Positions 10,773-23,572 of a stretch of 64,000 nt of DNA are shown in pieces. The position numbers were made by a program, and so were the translations under genes. The notes beneath the pieces were generated by a model. That model ran no database searches and was not told where the DNA came from. It saw nothing but the letters and a program-made list of their open reading frames with translations. Within the stretch, counting starts at the first letter, position 1; each line of letters opens with the position of its first letter. Source of the DNA: Cornus controversa (Eukaryota; Streptophyta; Magnoliopsida; Cornales; Cornaceae); contig CM048845.1 in the NCBI GenBank assembly GCA_026545225.1, positions 88,581,533 through 88,645,532 of the forward strand, in the 5' to 3' direction.

Positions 10773-12480
10773 GAAGCTCCGGCGTGTGTGTCAGATTCCG
10801 ACGACCCGAATTAGTTTTATGTTTATGCGTGGGCAATTAGGGCCTTAATCCTCGTGGGTATTTCTTATTGTTGATGAAGATAAAAATAAAGGTTGCACGA
10901 CTTTTGATCTCTTCAAAATATTTGTGAGGAATTAAATGAGTAGATACAACTTAATTACAAGGATGTAAAATGTTTTGCAAAAATAAATTTTACAGGGAAT
11001 TGTTATTTGTAATAATAATTGTAACATTGCCATACTTATAATCAAATGAAAGCTTATCTTTTATGTTTGAGATCCATGAATGTCAATTATGCCACATTAT
11101 TGGATATGAAAATTTTCATATACAAGTCTGTTTCTTTGTTGTATTATTACACTATTAGACACGCAATGGCCGAGCGGGGCCCATGCATCCACTCAATTTT
11201 CTTTTTATTTCTACTTTATATCTATAATTTTTTTAAAATTGTACAAATATTCCACTAAAAATTTTAAAATAACCTACAATATAAGTATGTTCTCTAAAAT
11301 GCCCTCTCCGAGACTCCAAATAAGTTTTCCGCTCCGTCACTCACAGCGTAAATATATACTTTTTCAGTGTTATTGCAGTACGAGTACTATTAACACTATG
11401 ACAATCAGTTGGGAGTTATATATATATATATATTGGAAGGTTAGTTAAATTTTATTAACTGAAAAATTAGAAATAAACAATGAAACTCTGAATATGCTCC
11501 ATTACACCCGTGGATGTGAGGGAAGAACAACAAACACAAATTAACCATTCTTTTATTTACACTCGGAACAATTTTTTTTATTTTATAGATTTATACTAAA
11601 CGTTTAATAAGATCGTTAATTTCACTGAAAGAAGAACATTATCATTAATTTCATGAAGAAGAGGACATAATCATTATACAATAATTCAATCAAAGGAATT
11701 AAAAATTCGTCATAGGAAATATCCCACGGTGGTGTTACAGAACATAAATTGTTAATTAAAAAACAAGGATTTGTACTATATATGACACACAATTAACACC
11801 CAAAACAAAAGCTAGCACACGTGAGCCTCAAAACTCAACCTTAAATATTAAAGCACAAGAGAAACATGCATGTATACTAATAATAATATATTAGTACATA
11901 TTTTTCTGAAAAAAGAAAAAGGACTTTGTTGGTTTTGATCAAAACATGCATGCATTGTGATAGATGATCAATCGACGGATCTAAAAGCTTTTTGAACAAA
12001 AATATTAATTAATTATGTAAAATTAATATTTATTTGATAAATTTACAATTGTCCTCCACGAATGTTGCTAATTTAATCTAACAGTCCAATAAAAAATAAT
12101 TTGCACCATATAATTTACATATATACAAAAATATGTAGAGTACGTAAAAGCCAGTCATCAAAGGCTAAAAGCGGGCAAGATAGGCAGAATACGGGCCTCA
12201 TATTAGCCCAATCTATATCTGTAAGACCACTACAAATGAAGAGGCCCAACTTCATAGAACCTTTCGCAGACATTGCAAAGGCCCAACCTTCCATTAGGGG
12301 GAGGAGCATAGTAAATGTTATTCTCACAGGTTGATGATTGGCTAATGCAGACAAGGCCAGGAAAGATAGCAGAGAGTCTTCGCGGGATAACCCATGCATT
12401 GATTGTTGGAGATGATATATATAGATATATATATATATAGCTATGTATAGCTGACAGCGGCAAAATTTGCATATGTCAAA
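10773..12480 (+). other. 3' flank of gene A, duplicated behind gene B
   Basis: The 3' UTR (10773-10910) and later blocks match the flank of B. For example the block with CATCAAAGGCTAAAAGCGGG at about 12145-12215 matches about 26010-26085, and GGTTGATGATTGG with GACAAGGCCAGGAAA at about 12330-12365 matches about 26217-26252. Between these blocks (11170-12100) the DNA is AT-rich and shows no gene. Confidence 0.65.
10885..10890 (+). terminator. Polyadenylation signal of gene A
   Basis: AATAAA lies about 115 bases after the stop codon, inside GATAAAAATAAAGGTTG, which is conserved at the same relative position behind genes B and C. Confidence 0.6.
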
Positions 12481-12529
12481 TATTTGTAATTGATCAAAAC
12501 TTCTTCGTCTTTTCCAAGTAAAAGACTGA

Positions 12530-13220
12530 TTAAATTATTTTGATGAATATTTTGTAACAATATACATTTTACATTCTAATTCCAATTAGAGAATCTAGAA
12601 TCCAAAATGCTTATGGTTTAGTTGGAGAAATCTAAAGTCTTATCTCACTAATAGCTAATAATTATATTGTTAAAATTATGAACCTTGTCTATTTTTGTGT
12701 CTGAAATTACAAGACTTTTGCAAATCCTTGTTGAAAAAAATTGACATTTCTTTAAATCAACATACAATTCAAACACATTTGTTCTAGATTTCAACAAATC
12801 TGTTAAAATTTAAAATTTCTTTTCAATAAATTATTTTGTGATTCAACACATTAGTTCTTATTGAAATCTAGAACAAATATGTTAAAACATGATTTAAGTG
12901 TGTCAAAAATTTAGAAACCACATTACAAGCAACTCTGAAAGGGCCCATTGGTATGCGTTTTGTTTTAAATGTTTTGTTTTTAGATAAAACAGAAACAATG
13001 TTTTTATTGTATAGTATTTTGAATTGAAAGCGAAAGTATGTTTGGTGACGAAATTTCGTTACGGGTTTTACTCAAGCAGAAACATGCAAAATACGTTTGG
13101 TAACGTCAAAAATTTTAAAAATAAAATACTGAAAATATGTTTGGTAACTCCAACTGTTGCAAAAAAATATAAGAAAAACAAAAAAACATGTTTGGTACTG
13201 ACTGTTTCTAATTTGTTATT
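12530..13220. repeat. Distal part of the duplicated unit, with an inserted repeat end
   Basis: 12530-12735 matches about 29950-30235 (shared TTATTTTGATGAATATTTTG and TCTAGAATCCAAAATG). CAAGCAACTCTGAAAGG at about 12930 matches about 31220. In between, 12942 onward begins GGGCCCATTGGTATGCGTTTTG. This resembles the inverted right end of the MITE at 30464-30715 and continues with three degenerate TGTTTGGTAAC-type units up to about 13200. Confidence 0.55.
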
Positions 13221-13229
13221 TCATTTTTA

Positions 13230-14187
13230 AAATTATTTTTATAATTAATTATTTATATCATAGACACATAATTTTAGTAGTTGATTGACAAAATTTGTAC
13301 ACAATATTTTTTTGCATTTCTTATTGTGGAGACAGACCACGTGGAGGCCAAATGGTGCATCGTGAAGATAAATGTCATACATGTGTTTGTAAGCCTTTGA
13401 TGATATATAATTGATATAAAATTAATTATATGAAGTAACAATATAGTTTATAATGCTTGTAAGGAAGTTCAACCAGTAGCCTATAACGTATACTTATTTC
13501 ATCAGCTTGTCTACTATGGTTTCTTATCAATCTATTAAAACTTAACTTTTTTTTTTCTTTTATGCATTTTCACTTCTTGGACCCACAAGTGTAATATCAC
13601 ATGGCAATATTATGAGTTTTGGCAATTTGAAAACCTGTTTCTAATGGTGGTAAGCAATTTTTGATTCATAATTGGCTGCCCAATTAAGTATGGTTTAAGA
13701 TATTCTAGGCTTAGCCTACTACTAGAAATCAAGATGATACAAAACATAAATAACCAAAAGAATGAAAAGAAAAAAAAATGTATTCAAAACATTTTTTGAA
13801 CTTTATTAATGTTACTTTCCATAAAAATACAAAAGTTGGCTTGAAATCTCAACCAGAAAAACAACCAAAAATTACAGATATAAAGCTGAAGAAGAACCAT
13901 TTTCAAAAACCACAAATAAGCAATAACAAAAAAAAAAAAAAAACTATTATACAATTCCACCAATAAGCACACTAGCAAAAATTCCAATAACCACCAAAAG
14001 CTTCATTCATGATATTCAAATTCAAAAAAATATATTTGACATCCAAATTCATCAAATATTAATACAATAATAAACTCTCATATCCCATGGCTCGAGGTGG
14101 AATGCTCTAGTTGTCAAATATTAACAACCAACTTGATTACCAACAAAAATTTGAGATAGAGAATCTATCTTCCTCGTTATCAGATAA
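13230..14187. other. AT-rich intergenic DNA
   Basis: No gene or clear repeat boundary seen. A-rich and T-rich runs near 13760 and 13930 give only spurious Lys- or Phe-rich frames. Confidence 0.5.
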
Positions 14188-16888
14188 TGTTACGTCCCGA
14201 ATCCCAAAGACCCAAGTTACGACTAAAATAAAATATAAGAAGGAAATAGAAAAGGATTCGAACCCCGGATCCCGAGACGACTTCAAAGTTGTCACTGCGG
14301 AAGCGATAAACAACTTAACTATAATTAACATACACTAAACATGCTCAATAGAAAAAATAAATCATAAAACTCCTGAATATAACATGTCATAGAAGTACAG
14401 AAGTACTAAGCCAACAGACTGGCCCCGAATAACGTAACATACATGTTATCTAAGTTATACCTATTACATGCAAGCATAACTACAAAATACCAAAAAAAAA
14501 ATATGCCACTTCAAGCTTTCTGGAGCTCAAGCAACATCCTTTCCTTCCCTCTTTCCTGAAAAATGTGATACATCTGTAGGGCGAGCAACGATGACTCAGT
14601 AGAAATGATTCAACTGTCCCCCCTAAACATTTCAGACTGAAGTAAGAATTCCTAAGGGAACATGCACGCAACGTTGTTCTTTTTAACATGTTCCTACTTC
14701 CCTTTCCACATGCTTCACAAGTATTCGGTAATATACATTTACACATAAGCATTAAATATTATCTACCTATAAACAATGAAGCCATAACTCGTTCATAAAC
14801 AACGGAATAATAAACTTATTTATAATAGTTTAAAAAGCATAAATTTTGAAATGAACAGTTTGCTTATTTAGATTCAGTGCAGATGACACACACACACACC
14901 ACGTGTAACTTATATATTCGTGACATACACATCAACAAAGTAATCCTCAGATAGTCCTTCTGTACATTCCGTCATTCTGGATTACTAGTCCGCAAGTCGA
15001 TGTGAAACCATTGGCCAGTCAGGTGGACTTATCAATCATCAGGCATCTTTGTGCCTCTATTTTCAATTCTGACTATTTAAAACTTCTCAAAAATCATAAC
15101 TCACACATGATATCAATAGTGTGAAAAAAAAAATGATCAATATGAACAATGTAATAACAATGTCTATAATAATTATTCTTATAGCATTGGTTCTGCATCT
15201 ATATGCATCAAGCTTTTAATGAGTCATTCCTCAAGCAAAAATTCTACTTAAATTAATGTCTCTTTTCAATAGGGCTTTAAACCTTAAAATCCTTTTCAGT
15301 AGGGTTTTAAACCTTCAATTTCAATGCTTGCATATATATAGTATCAAGGCATAACAAAATTCATAATTTAACCAAATTAGTACATTTAGGCAATTTATAT
15401 GTTACCTAGCAAGAATACTGGAACTTTCAACTCAAATATGTTAATTTAACACCAAATCATGTTGGACTACATTCTAAGCACAATTTAAAACATTTAAACA
15501 ATTATAATTCCATGCAAAAGTCATGTTGCACCGTGGAACCCTAGCTCCAAACATTAAAGTATGGTCAAATTTTGATAATTTCTCCAAGGTGTTACCTATC
15601 ATGCTCAACATATGCAATAGGCGTACACAAACACTTAGGCACTTTAAATAACCACCTACCATACATTCTCAACTAATGTACACATGAATGACCAAAATAC
15701 CTCTAATGGTCCATAAGTTGTCAAATAAACCCCAATTCATCCATTAGGATCCCTACACATTAATTAAGTAAAATGTAGGATGATTGAACACGCATTAGCA
15801 AATAAAGCATACATGTTATCACTTTTTTCCAAACTACTCTTTTTGAACAAAAGTTAAGCTTTTTGTTCCAAGACATCAATGGATGATCCGAGACTTTTGT
15901 AAATCTACAATCATTGTACAATTACTATAAAAATAATTTAAAATTTCAAGTTCTTACATAACATTAGAATTATCATGCAATAAAGTGTACTTTAATTTCA
16001 AATTAAAAGCACGAGTGATCTAATAGCATACATGTCTCAATGGTAAACTTCCCTAACAATGCTAATAAGCATAATCCAAAGTCTAAATACATTTAGCATG
16101 CTCAAAACATAAAAGTCCCAATTTTTCATGAAATAAAGTAAACTTTAATTTATACATTTTGCAATTCATGTTGGAATCTTAACCTAACACTTCCTAAAGT
16201 TTTAAAACATTAGAAAAGGAAGTTAAATTCATTCCTATATCAAATTCAAGATGGATTGAAGAAACCCCCAAATTAAATTTTGAAATTCAATTTGAAGCCC
16301 CAACTTTTTTTTAAAAGCTTTAATGGAGAAATCAATGAAAAGGAATAGAAGCCTTTAAGTCCCAAAACTTCCAACACTACAAATCATACAGAACACTCAT
16401 TCTTCAAACTTCAATAATTGAAAAAGAAGATGAAGAGAGAAGTAGAAGAAAAAAATGGACAAAAGTGGTGGCAAGAAACACTTACATGCTACTAGCACTA
16501 ACACTAACCACCACCACCAATCTTGGACTAAGCCTAACCTTCAAACACCTTCAATGGAGGAATAAAAAGAGCAAAATGAGATATGAAGAGAAAAAGGAAA
16601 GGGCTGGCAGAACTTATGGGAAGAGAGGAAGGCAATTTTGCCTTTTCTAGCTCAAAACTTATAGATATACATATATATTTCTCACCCCTTCTAGAAGCTT
16701 CTAGACTCTCTCAAGTGAAAAGAGTCTTTTACCCTCCATTTTACTCTAAAACTACCACAATGCCATTCTTTTTCAAAGAATTTACGATGGTGTCATCCAT
16801 AATGTGAAATTACTAAAATAACCTTCACTTTAAAAAAAATGCTGAAATCATCCCAAATCTTTTTTAAAAAGACAAATATATCATCACA
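14188..16888 (-). mobile_element. Probable Ty3/gypsy LTR (solo or truncated)
   Basis: The segment starts TGTTACGTCCCGAATCC on the + strand, which on the minus strand reads as the GGGACGTAACA end typical of plant gypsy (chromovirus-type) LTRs. Minus-strand text around 14570-14600 (CTGAGTCATCGTTGCTCG) also resembles such LTRs. The right limit is uncertain: 16888 would give a TG...CA pair, but no matching 5-bp duplication was found and the related-looking sequence may run on to about 16980. No internal coding domain or primer-binding site adjoins it. Confidence 0.4.
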
Positions 16889-17064
16889 TCCCACCATTCC
16901 GTAGAACTATTATTTAACTTTGAAAATGTCCGGGATCAAACCAATACCTGAAATTGGAAAGCCGAACATCCAAACATATTCTAAACATAGAAATGAAATA
17001 ATAAAAATAAAATATTTTAATAAAATAAAATAAAATAATAATAATAATAATAATAATAAAACAT

Positions 17065-17132
17065 TTAGTATTCTAATGCACTTTCTCTTGAAAAAAAATT
17101 CAATTTCAAGAGAAAGTGCATTAGAATACTAA
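17065..17132. repeat. Perfect 29-bp inverted repeat with 10-nt loop
   Basis: The arms 17065-17093 and 17104-17132 are exact reverse complements (core ATTCTAATGCACTTTCTCTT), separated by AAAAATTCAA. An ATAATAATA repeat lies immediately upstream (17036-17059). No terminal repeats or target duplication were identified around it. Confidence 0.85.
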
Positions 17133-18044
17133 TAAAGTTATTCAAATATTCAGTTTAACTGTAAAACTTTTGAAATAAGAAAAAATACAGAACATATACC
17201 TTTTTTCAGACTTTTCAAGTTATCGTAATGTCATTCATTCCTAGCATTCAATATTCCTTACTCCCCAATCATCATTCCTTAACCACAAGTGATATACAAT
17301 ACAATATTCTACATATCTATTATCATATAAGATTAAATATTACATGCCCAAATATATATCATAACAAAACAAGTATCATTAATATTACATGCCAAAATAT
17401 AAATCATAACAAAATATGTAACATAATTAATTTACAAATATATTACAAACCCATCATTTCTTCTCAACCATTACAATAAGTATCATGAAAATGACAACCA
17501 ACATAAAGATTATGCAAATAGCAACGCATCCACAACCACCATGTAGGAGGATTTTTTGTTTAAATTGTTCAACCTGCAAATTTACAATGATATTCTCCAG
17601 ATCACCAATGAACATTTTCATGAACCTTTACACCTTAGTGTAATTCATCCAACCATATAAAAACATTGATGTGTGACTACAATAATAAGTACAATTATTT
17701 TAAAAAGCATTATTATGTACATAAAATAATATAAATAGTACAACAATTATTTTCAATTAGCAAATTTACCTCTCAATCTGGACACCTATAGTATTAGCAT
17801 CCCTTATTCTTGTTAGTTTGAGCCTGATATAGGTTCATGGGACCTCTCTCACATGTACATAAAGGTCCTTCACCTTTTACTTGATACATTACTGCATTAT
17901 ATATTATTAAACACATTAAATATAATTTTAACTCATTAAGTTATTACAGTTATCCATTTGTTTAGCAATTAGTTACTACAGTTATCCATGTCTTAAAAAA
18001 TTACAGTTATACAATCATCCATTTACTAGCTTTTGGCATATCAA
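17133..18044. other. AT-rich DNA 3' of the Harbinger transposase relic
   Basis: No intact gene seen. 17340-17430 contains a twice-repeated TTACATGCC...AAATATAAATCATAACAAAA motif. It may be the 3' untranslated part of the PIF/Harbinger element whose transposase ends at 18045, but no element terminus was found. Confidence 0.4.
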
Positions 18045-19319
18045 TTAAGAGTGTTGCACACTCTGCCAGATTCTATTAGCAATTAAACCATGCATATGAT
18101 TCATTTGTTGAAGCAGAGGTGTAGAAACATTTGCATTAACATCAACATCTTCAGCAGGTTCACTTTGTGAAGAAGAAGATGACTCAGTGGCTTGACCATT
18201 AAAGATAATATCGGTCTGACTTTGGATTCTTATGAAATTGTGAAATATACATTATGCCATTACAATAGTACTTGAGTTTCAAACTTAAAGGGATGCATTT
18301 GTTTCAAAATAGGGAATCTCATCTTCAATATCCCAAAACATTGTTCAATCACATTTCTCAAAGACGAGTGTCTATGGTTGTACACTTCCTCTCGACCACA
18401 AGGTGCCCTAGTCCTACGGCATTCTTGGAAGTGGTAACAATGACCCCGAAAAAGGGCCAAGAATCCAGTCTGGTTGGCATATCCGGAGTCCACCAAATAA
18501 TACTTTCCCGTCATGTTTACGAACTATAAATAAAAGTAGACTGTATATAAATAGTCATACAAGCATTAACTTTTATAATATTACCTAGTGATAGATATGA
18601 AAATTACAATTCTTCATCATTAATGCATTCATATAAAATCTTTGAATCATTCGCAGATCATTCCCACCCAGCTAGAACATATGTGAACAACATATCAAAC
18701 GACCAAACGACCATGACATTTTGGGTGGTATCACCCTTCCTCCCACGAAATGGGATTTGCCTATTTGCTGGCACGTTTGCATTGACATGGGTTCCATCTA
18801 TACCTCCCACACAATCCTTTAAAGAAATGGTAGAACCCCGTATACCTTTTTATATGATCAAGAACCAAATTTAAATCTAGGGGAACAATAATCATTCTGC
18901 CCAGCTCACAAACTTTATGCAACATACCGTGAAAGTGTCTAAATATTGTCTCGGTTGAATGCTAAAATCTTTCTGCTACAACACGATTTCTTTTATTGTA
19001 AGCTGAAGTAAGTAAGAAAATTGTAACTTCTTCGTAGACAAAAAAAATTTTTGAATCTTTCAACCCAAAATGCTTTAAGTTGATTACATAATTTCCTAAA
19101 TACATTGGGCTACATCATAAGGTTCTCATAACATCTGTCTGGGTTGCCATTTAGAATCTCCAACACATATGCTTCACATTGTAAAATAGAATTCCTACAA
19201 GGATGTTTCTCGTAATGCTTCCTGTGACACTCGAACATACATGCCATCAGAAGGACATTCTCATCATCCTCATCATCATCATACAACTCAATGATTGTTC
19301 TAATCTTATCTCAATTCAT
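18045..19319 (-). pseudogene. PIF/Harbinger transposase relic
   Basis: Read on the minus strand, the translation shows the plant PIF-type DDE transposase in order. An N-terminal part has HRKHYEKHPCR and EILNGNPDRCYENL. The first catalytic Asp lies in CVGGIDGTHVNANVP, followed by FRGRKGDTTQNVM and FDMLFTYVLAGWE. The second Asp lies in KYYLVDSGYAN. The Glu lies in NHRHSSLRNVIEQCFG, then comes KMRFPIL and the HNFIR motif, and the C-terminal tail ends IANRIWQSVQHS before TAA (18045-18047). It is broken by several in-frame stops, for example after LAGWE and near the initiating ATG, and by at least one frameshift just before HNFIR. All three catalytic residues survive in the decayed text. The likely start is ATG at 19317-19319, preceded by a splice-acceptor-like TTTACCTAG. 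Confidence 0.85.
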
Positions 19320-19559
19320 AATATCCTAGGTAAACAAATAAATATAAGATGTAAAATATAAGCAAAAGTAAAATACATGACATCATTAATACATAAATTA
19401 CAAATAAAACACACATAAGTGGATAACATAAGGTTATAAAGTTATTTAAAGTCTTCTACAAGCCATAGAAAATATAAATTAAGTTATTACAGTCAGTCAA
19501 CAGGTAAATGAAACAGTTATCCATAAACGAGATATTGATACAGTCATCCAAGAACAACG

Positions 19560-20634
19560 TCAAAGCTTCATAACCCAACCAACCTTCCTCTCATGAGACA
19601 TGTTAAGAAAGAACTCCCTCCACATATCAGAATCATGTAGCATCATGGATGCTTTAGTATAATGATAATTGTCAATCTCCTGTAATTAATCCAAAATCTT
19701 AATGCATGAGTTAAACATTTCTTTCTCCTTATCTTTTTTCACGAAAAATGTGACTTCAAGTCCTTTGTCACATGATGCAGCAAGATTAGAAGATAAAGCT
19801 ACAACTATGGCCCTTTCAATTCTCTCAGCTTTCATATTAGCATTCTCAGTGATGGTAACTATAACTTGAGACATTGTGAAATGAAAAGTATTATTTTTTT
19901 GGCTTTCTTATTTGAAGTGTGGGTGCGAGGGACTGATCTCACGACGATCAACCTCAACGAAGTCATCACTCTCGGTAAGGCCATATATGCCTACATGGTG
20001 TGTGGGCACTTGAGACGTGGTGGGTGCTCTAGTAGAAGGGTGAACATGCGCACCTGTAGTATATGTGTCCCTAAAAATTGTGGTCATCTTGCTGTGATGG
20101 GGACATCCCTTCTTGCTAAACTTCTTGCATTCTTAACTACCTACAAATTATTGTCTTGCATATTAGTATACCCTAAATTCTAAAATTAATATAGAAGTTA
20201 AATGTATATTTTATGAAAATAGATAATACATTAATTTTTAAACTACTAACCTTGCTCAACCTTTCTCATCGTTCATCTTCTATTATAACCATGCACGTCT
20301 TGGAATTGAAACCCACACCAGTCTCTAATAATAGTTTTTTAAAGTCTTTGTAAATTGCCCTCGGTTAGTTGAACTTATTTCTAAGTTTGATCTTTGTGTA
20401 GACCTTCCCTGTTTCTAGCCTCATTCATTCAACTAAATTCCTCTAACCAATAGTGTTAAAGGTGGAATTAGTTCGGTTTCCAACCCTAACTTCTTCCTCT
20501 ATACGCAAAATGAAAACTTCAATATGAGACTCACCCCATACTAATTTTCCATCATCGTCTTGTTTTATCAAGTCCTCTCATTCCAATGGCATATCCTTAC
20601 CAAACTCAACCACATTCTCATCATTGATATCCAT
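19560..20634 (-). pseudogene. Myb/SANT-like partner gene (ORF1) of the PIF/Harbinger element, relic
   Basis: The minus strand from ATG at 20632-20634 encodes a Myb/SANT-like DNA-binding domain of the kind found in plant Harbinger ORF1 proteins: EEEVRVGNRTNSTFN, then NLVE, KIKLRNKFN and AIYKDFKKLL-ETGVGFNSKT. After an intron-like gap (a donor-like AAGGTTAGT near 20250) come a low-complexity middle part and a C-terminal region with EIDNYHYTKASMMLHDSDMWREFFLNM. Stops (for example where Trp is expected in the Myb repeat) and frame changes show it is dead. It lies on the same strand and just upstream of the transposase relic, the usual two-gene layout. In live elements the Myb-like protein assists the transposase in binding the element ends. 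Confidence 0.75.
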
Positions 20635-20639
20635 CTAAT

Positions 20640-21984
20640 TACCCAAACAAAATTTTTAATTTAGAAAAAAATAATGTGGGTTTTAATTTTAATAACCATG
20701 ACATCAAAACATATCATACTATTTCTATACAGCATGTTAAGAAAAATTTATTATAAAATAAGAATATATCATAGCCTACTCCATATAGAAAATCATCCAA
20801 ATAATTCCGAGTGCTTCTAAAAGACAAACTTTCTGAAATATAACTCTTGCAGACATATTATCACATGCTCAACACACTATTAGTTTGTTAGACATTTTCA
20901 ATCTTTTATTGGATAGCCATGATGGGGTGAGTGATATATAAGAGGCTGCTTAGTTGATGAAGTAGTTCTAAGTGTGCATTGTATTATTTGTAGTTAGGTG
21001 CTTGTATATCAAAACATAGAGTTGTTGCCAACTTGCTCCACTGGAATTTCGTAACTTGATTTGGAAATATTTTTGTGTAACTTTTTTTTCTAATTTTGTA
21101 GTTGGCAACTAAAGCATTGTTATAACATGTACATAATAGTTTTTTTTTTTTTCCAATCTTCTTGAGTCTTGACCTCAACCAAAATAATCTTAATTAAATA
21201 ACCCAACCACTCACAAAAAAATAATAATAATAATAAAAGAAAATAAACAATTGAAAGATTCAAAACTTTTATGGTTCTAGCAAATTTTGTATTTCTAGTT
21301 TTGTTTAAGTTATATTATATATTCATATTTTAATCCTTATCTTAAACCATTCTAAAGTTCCTTTTTGAACCTTTTTCATTTAAAACCTATCCCAACTTTG
21401 ATTTCATTAGCAAATTAGTAAGCCTATAGCAATTGCAATTGTTTCTCTTACAAATGTTCTTAATTTAAACACAGTTCCATCATTCATGTTCTTTTTCATG
21501 TCAATATCTATTTGTAATTCATTTTTTTTCTAAATTCCACCATCCCATCGTATGCTTTATCTAAATTTATAAAAGTCATACAATGACCTATCTTAATTTC
21601 TCTACATCTTTCCATTACTCTCTTTTGTTAGTAATAGTTTCCATTGTTGACCTCCTTGACACAACTCTAAATTGATTTTCTGCATTATAGTTTTTAAACT
21701 GTTATTTGCTACTCAATCATTCTCTTTTAGATTTCCACTTGTATATTGAATATTGTGAGAAGTTGTACAACTTCGAATATACCCTATTTTTGTATATTGG
21801 TACTTAAAAAATTTTGCACTAATTTTATGGTGTTTTCTGCAATTGTGATATTATTAGACTATTATAGGCCAAGACATGCATTATCTTCCAATTATTTCCA
21901 AGCCTCATTTGAAATGCCATCAACTAATATACTAATGACAGCACAGACAGCAAGCTTCAACATGCATCAGGACTCAAATTACAG
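20640..21984. other. AT-rich intergenic DNA
   Basis: No gene recognised. Short frames are low-complexity. The left part could be the 5' end of the Harbinger relic and the right part the leader of the gypsy gag fragment, but no boundaries can be placed. Confidence 0.4.
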
Positions 21985-22275
21985 ACAGGGACACATACAA
22001 TATTGCGCCTAATGCTGTTGTGGAGAGGGCACGCTTACTCAGAGACTATTATGTCCCAAACACATATAATTCGCCAACTGGATTCCAACTGCCAGATGTC
22101 ACTGCACAAAATTATGAGATCAAGTCCAGCATTATTCAGATGTTACCATCTTATTTTGGACCGACTCATGAGGATCTGTACAAGCACTTGGATGATTTTA
22201 TAGAAGTTTGCTCAACAACAAAAATTCATAACTTCTCAGAAGATGCTTTTCAGAAATGACTCTTTCTATCTCGCA
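21985..22275 (+). pseudogene. Ty3/gypsy gag fragment
   Basis: The frame beginning near 21985 reads NIAPNAVVERARLLRDYY and continues to EIKSSIIQMLPSYFGPTHEDLYKHLDDFIEVCSTTKI. This matches the N-terminal gag region of plant gypsy elements, where an EIKP-IIQLLP-F-G-EDP--HL--FEEVC pattern is usual. It stops at TGA (22257-22259) right after SEDAFQK, with LFLSRTSHT beyond it. No zinc knuckle, protease, RT or LTR follows, so it is an isolated fragment. Confidence 0.65.
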
Positions 22276-22309
22276 CTTCTCATACTTAGCGTACACAATT
22301 GATGGTTTT

Positions 22310-22880
22310 CAGAACGAATTTACAGAGAGTCGAAAATGAAAAAGTGAAGTCGAATAGCGATGAGAGAGAACAAAACCTGTTTGTTTAAGATTTGCGCCCG
22401 AAATGCCTCAATTAGTTGTCCTTCAACACAAAACTACGATTTTCTCATAATCGCCTTCAAGAGAGTCAAACATGAAGAAGTGAAGTCGAACAGAGATGAG
22501 AAACACTCAAAAACAGAACGTATTTTCAAGATTTGTGTCTGAAACGCCAAACACAGTCGTCTTTCAACACAAAATTAGGGATTATACTAGAGTCGCCTTC
22601 AGAATTGCCATGAGAGAGGAGACAAACAAACGGCAACAAAACCCTAAAATGAAACACCCACTGAGTCGTCCTTCAACACCAAACTAAGGATTATACCAAA
22701 GTCGCCTTCAGAATCGCCATGAGGAGACAGAAACGAATGGCAACAAAACCCTAAAATGAAACACTTACTGAGTCGTCCTTCAACACAAACTTAAGGATTA
22801 TACCAAAGTCGCATTCAAAATCGTCATAAGAGAGGAGACAGAAACGAATGGCAAAAACCCTAAAATGAAACCCTATATAC
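22310..22880. repeat. Degenerate tandem array, units of about 107-140 bp
   Basis: GTCCTTCAACACAAA recurs at about 22418, 22557, 22664 and 22774, each followed by an AAGGATTATACC-like and a GTCGCCTTCA-like segment and preceded by AAAACCCTAAAATGAAACA in the last units. The last two intervals are 107 and 110 bp and are the best conserved. The array directly follows the gypsy gag fragment. Confidence 0.75.
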
Positions 22881-23426
22881 CTGTTGCAATTTGGGCCGAA
22901 CACTTCCTCCCTTATAATGGACTTGGGCCAATTCGTTTTGGATTGTTTCAAGCGCTAAGGTAGTGAAACACTCAAAAACACCAATGGATTATTTTCTCTT
23001 TGAGCCTCATTTATCAAAATATTATATCACTGTGCAAAATAACAACAGATATCCGCCAAACATGTTTTGAACTTCAATTTTGTTATTATAAGACCTAAAA
23101 CAAAACATGTAAAACAAAATACAAACTAAACCTGCCCAAAAGACTTCAACTATTGTAATTATTATTATTTTTTTTTTTCTGTAGTTATTACTTTCCGTGA
23201 TGGTGGTTCTCTTTGGGCCCTCTCTCTGTTCCCGAGTTTAGCCTTTGTACTGTTTGGGGAAAAAAAAGTAAATAAAATTATATAAATATAAATAATAAAG
23301 TACAAAGGTTTTCTTTCCTCTACGTTGAACGCCAATATGATAAAGACTTTTTTCTTAAGGAGGAAGTAATTCGCCAAACTCGAGGAACGGAGGTTTCATG
23401 ATTTTCCTGACGATGATAGAATGGGA

Positions 23427-23432
23427 CACGTG
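23427..23432 (+). promoter_or_regulatory. Distal G-box of gene B
   Basis: CACGTG within GGGACACGTGTCTTATTGG, the counterpart of 8826-8831 in A. Function is inferred from the motif. Confidence 0.55.
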
Positions 23433-23525
23433 TCTTATTGGCAAATACCTTTTCCAAGGGAAGAAGCTACCTCTTTGGCTCTTTCTGCCTGTGATAGCGG
23501 TATGAAACTTTAGAGATGTCCTTCA

Positions 23526-23528
<3 letters not shown>

Positions 23529-23572
<44 letters not shown>
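23529..23572. repeat. TA/TG compound microsatellite
   Basis: A run of TA units followed by TG units in the gene B promoter, at the place where A has TA/CA (8924-8962) and C has TA/CA/CG (32926-32955). Confidence 0.9.

Noticed and set aside
18272..18529. + strand open frames at 18272-18529 and 18623-18874
   Set aside because: They are antisense to the transposase relic, whose minus-strand translation carries the DDE motifs.
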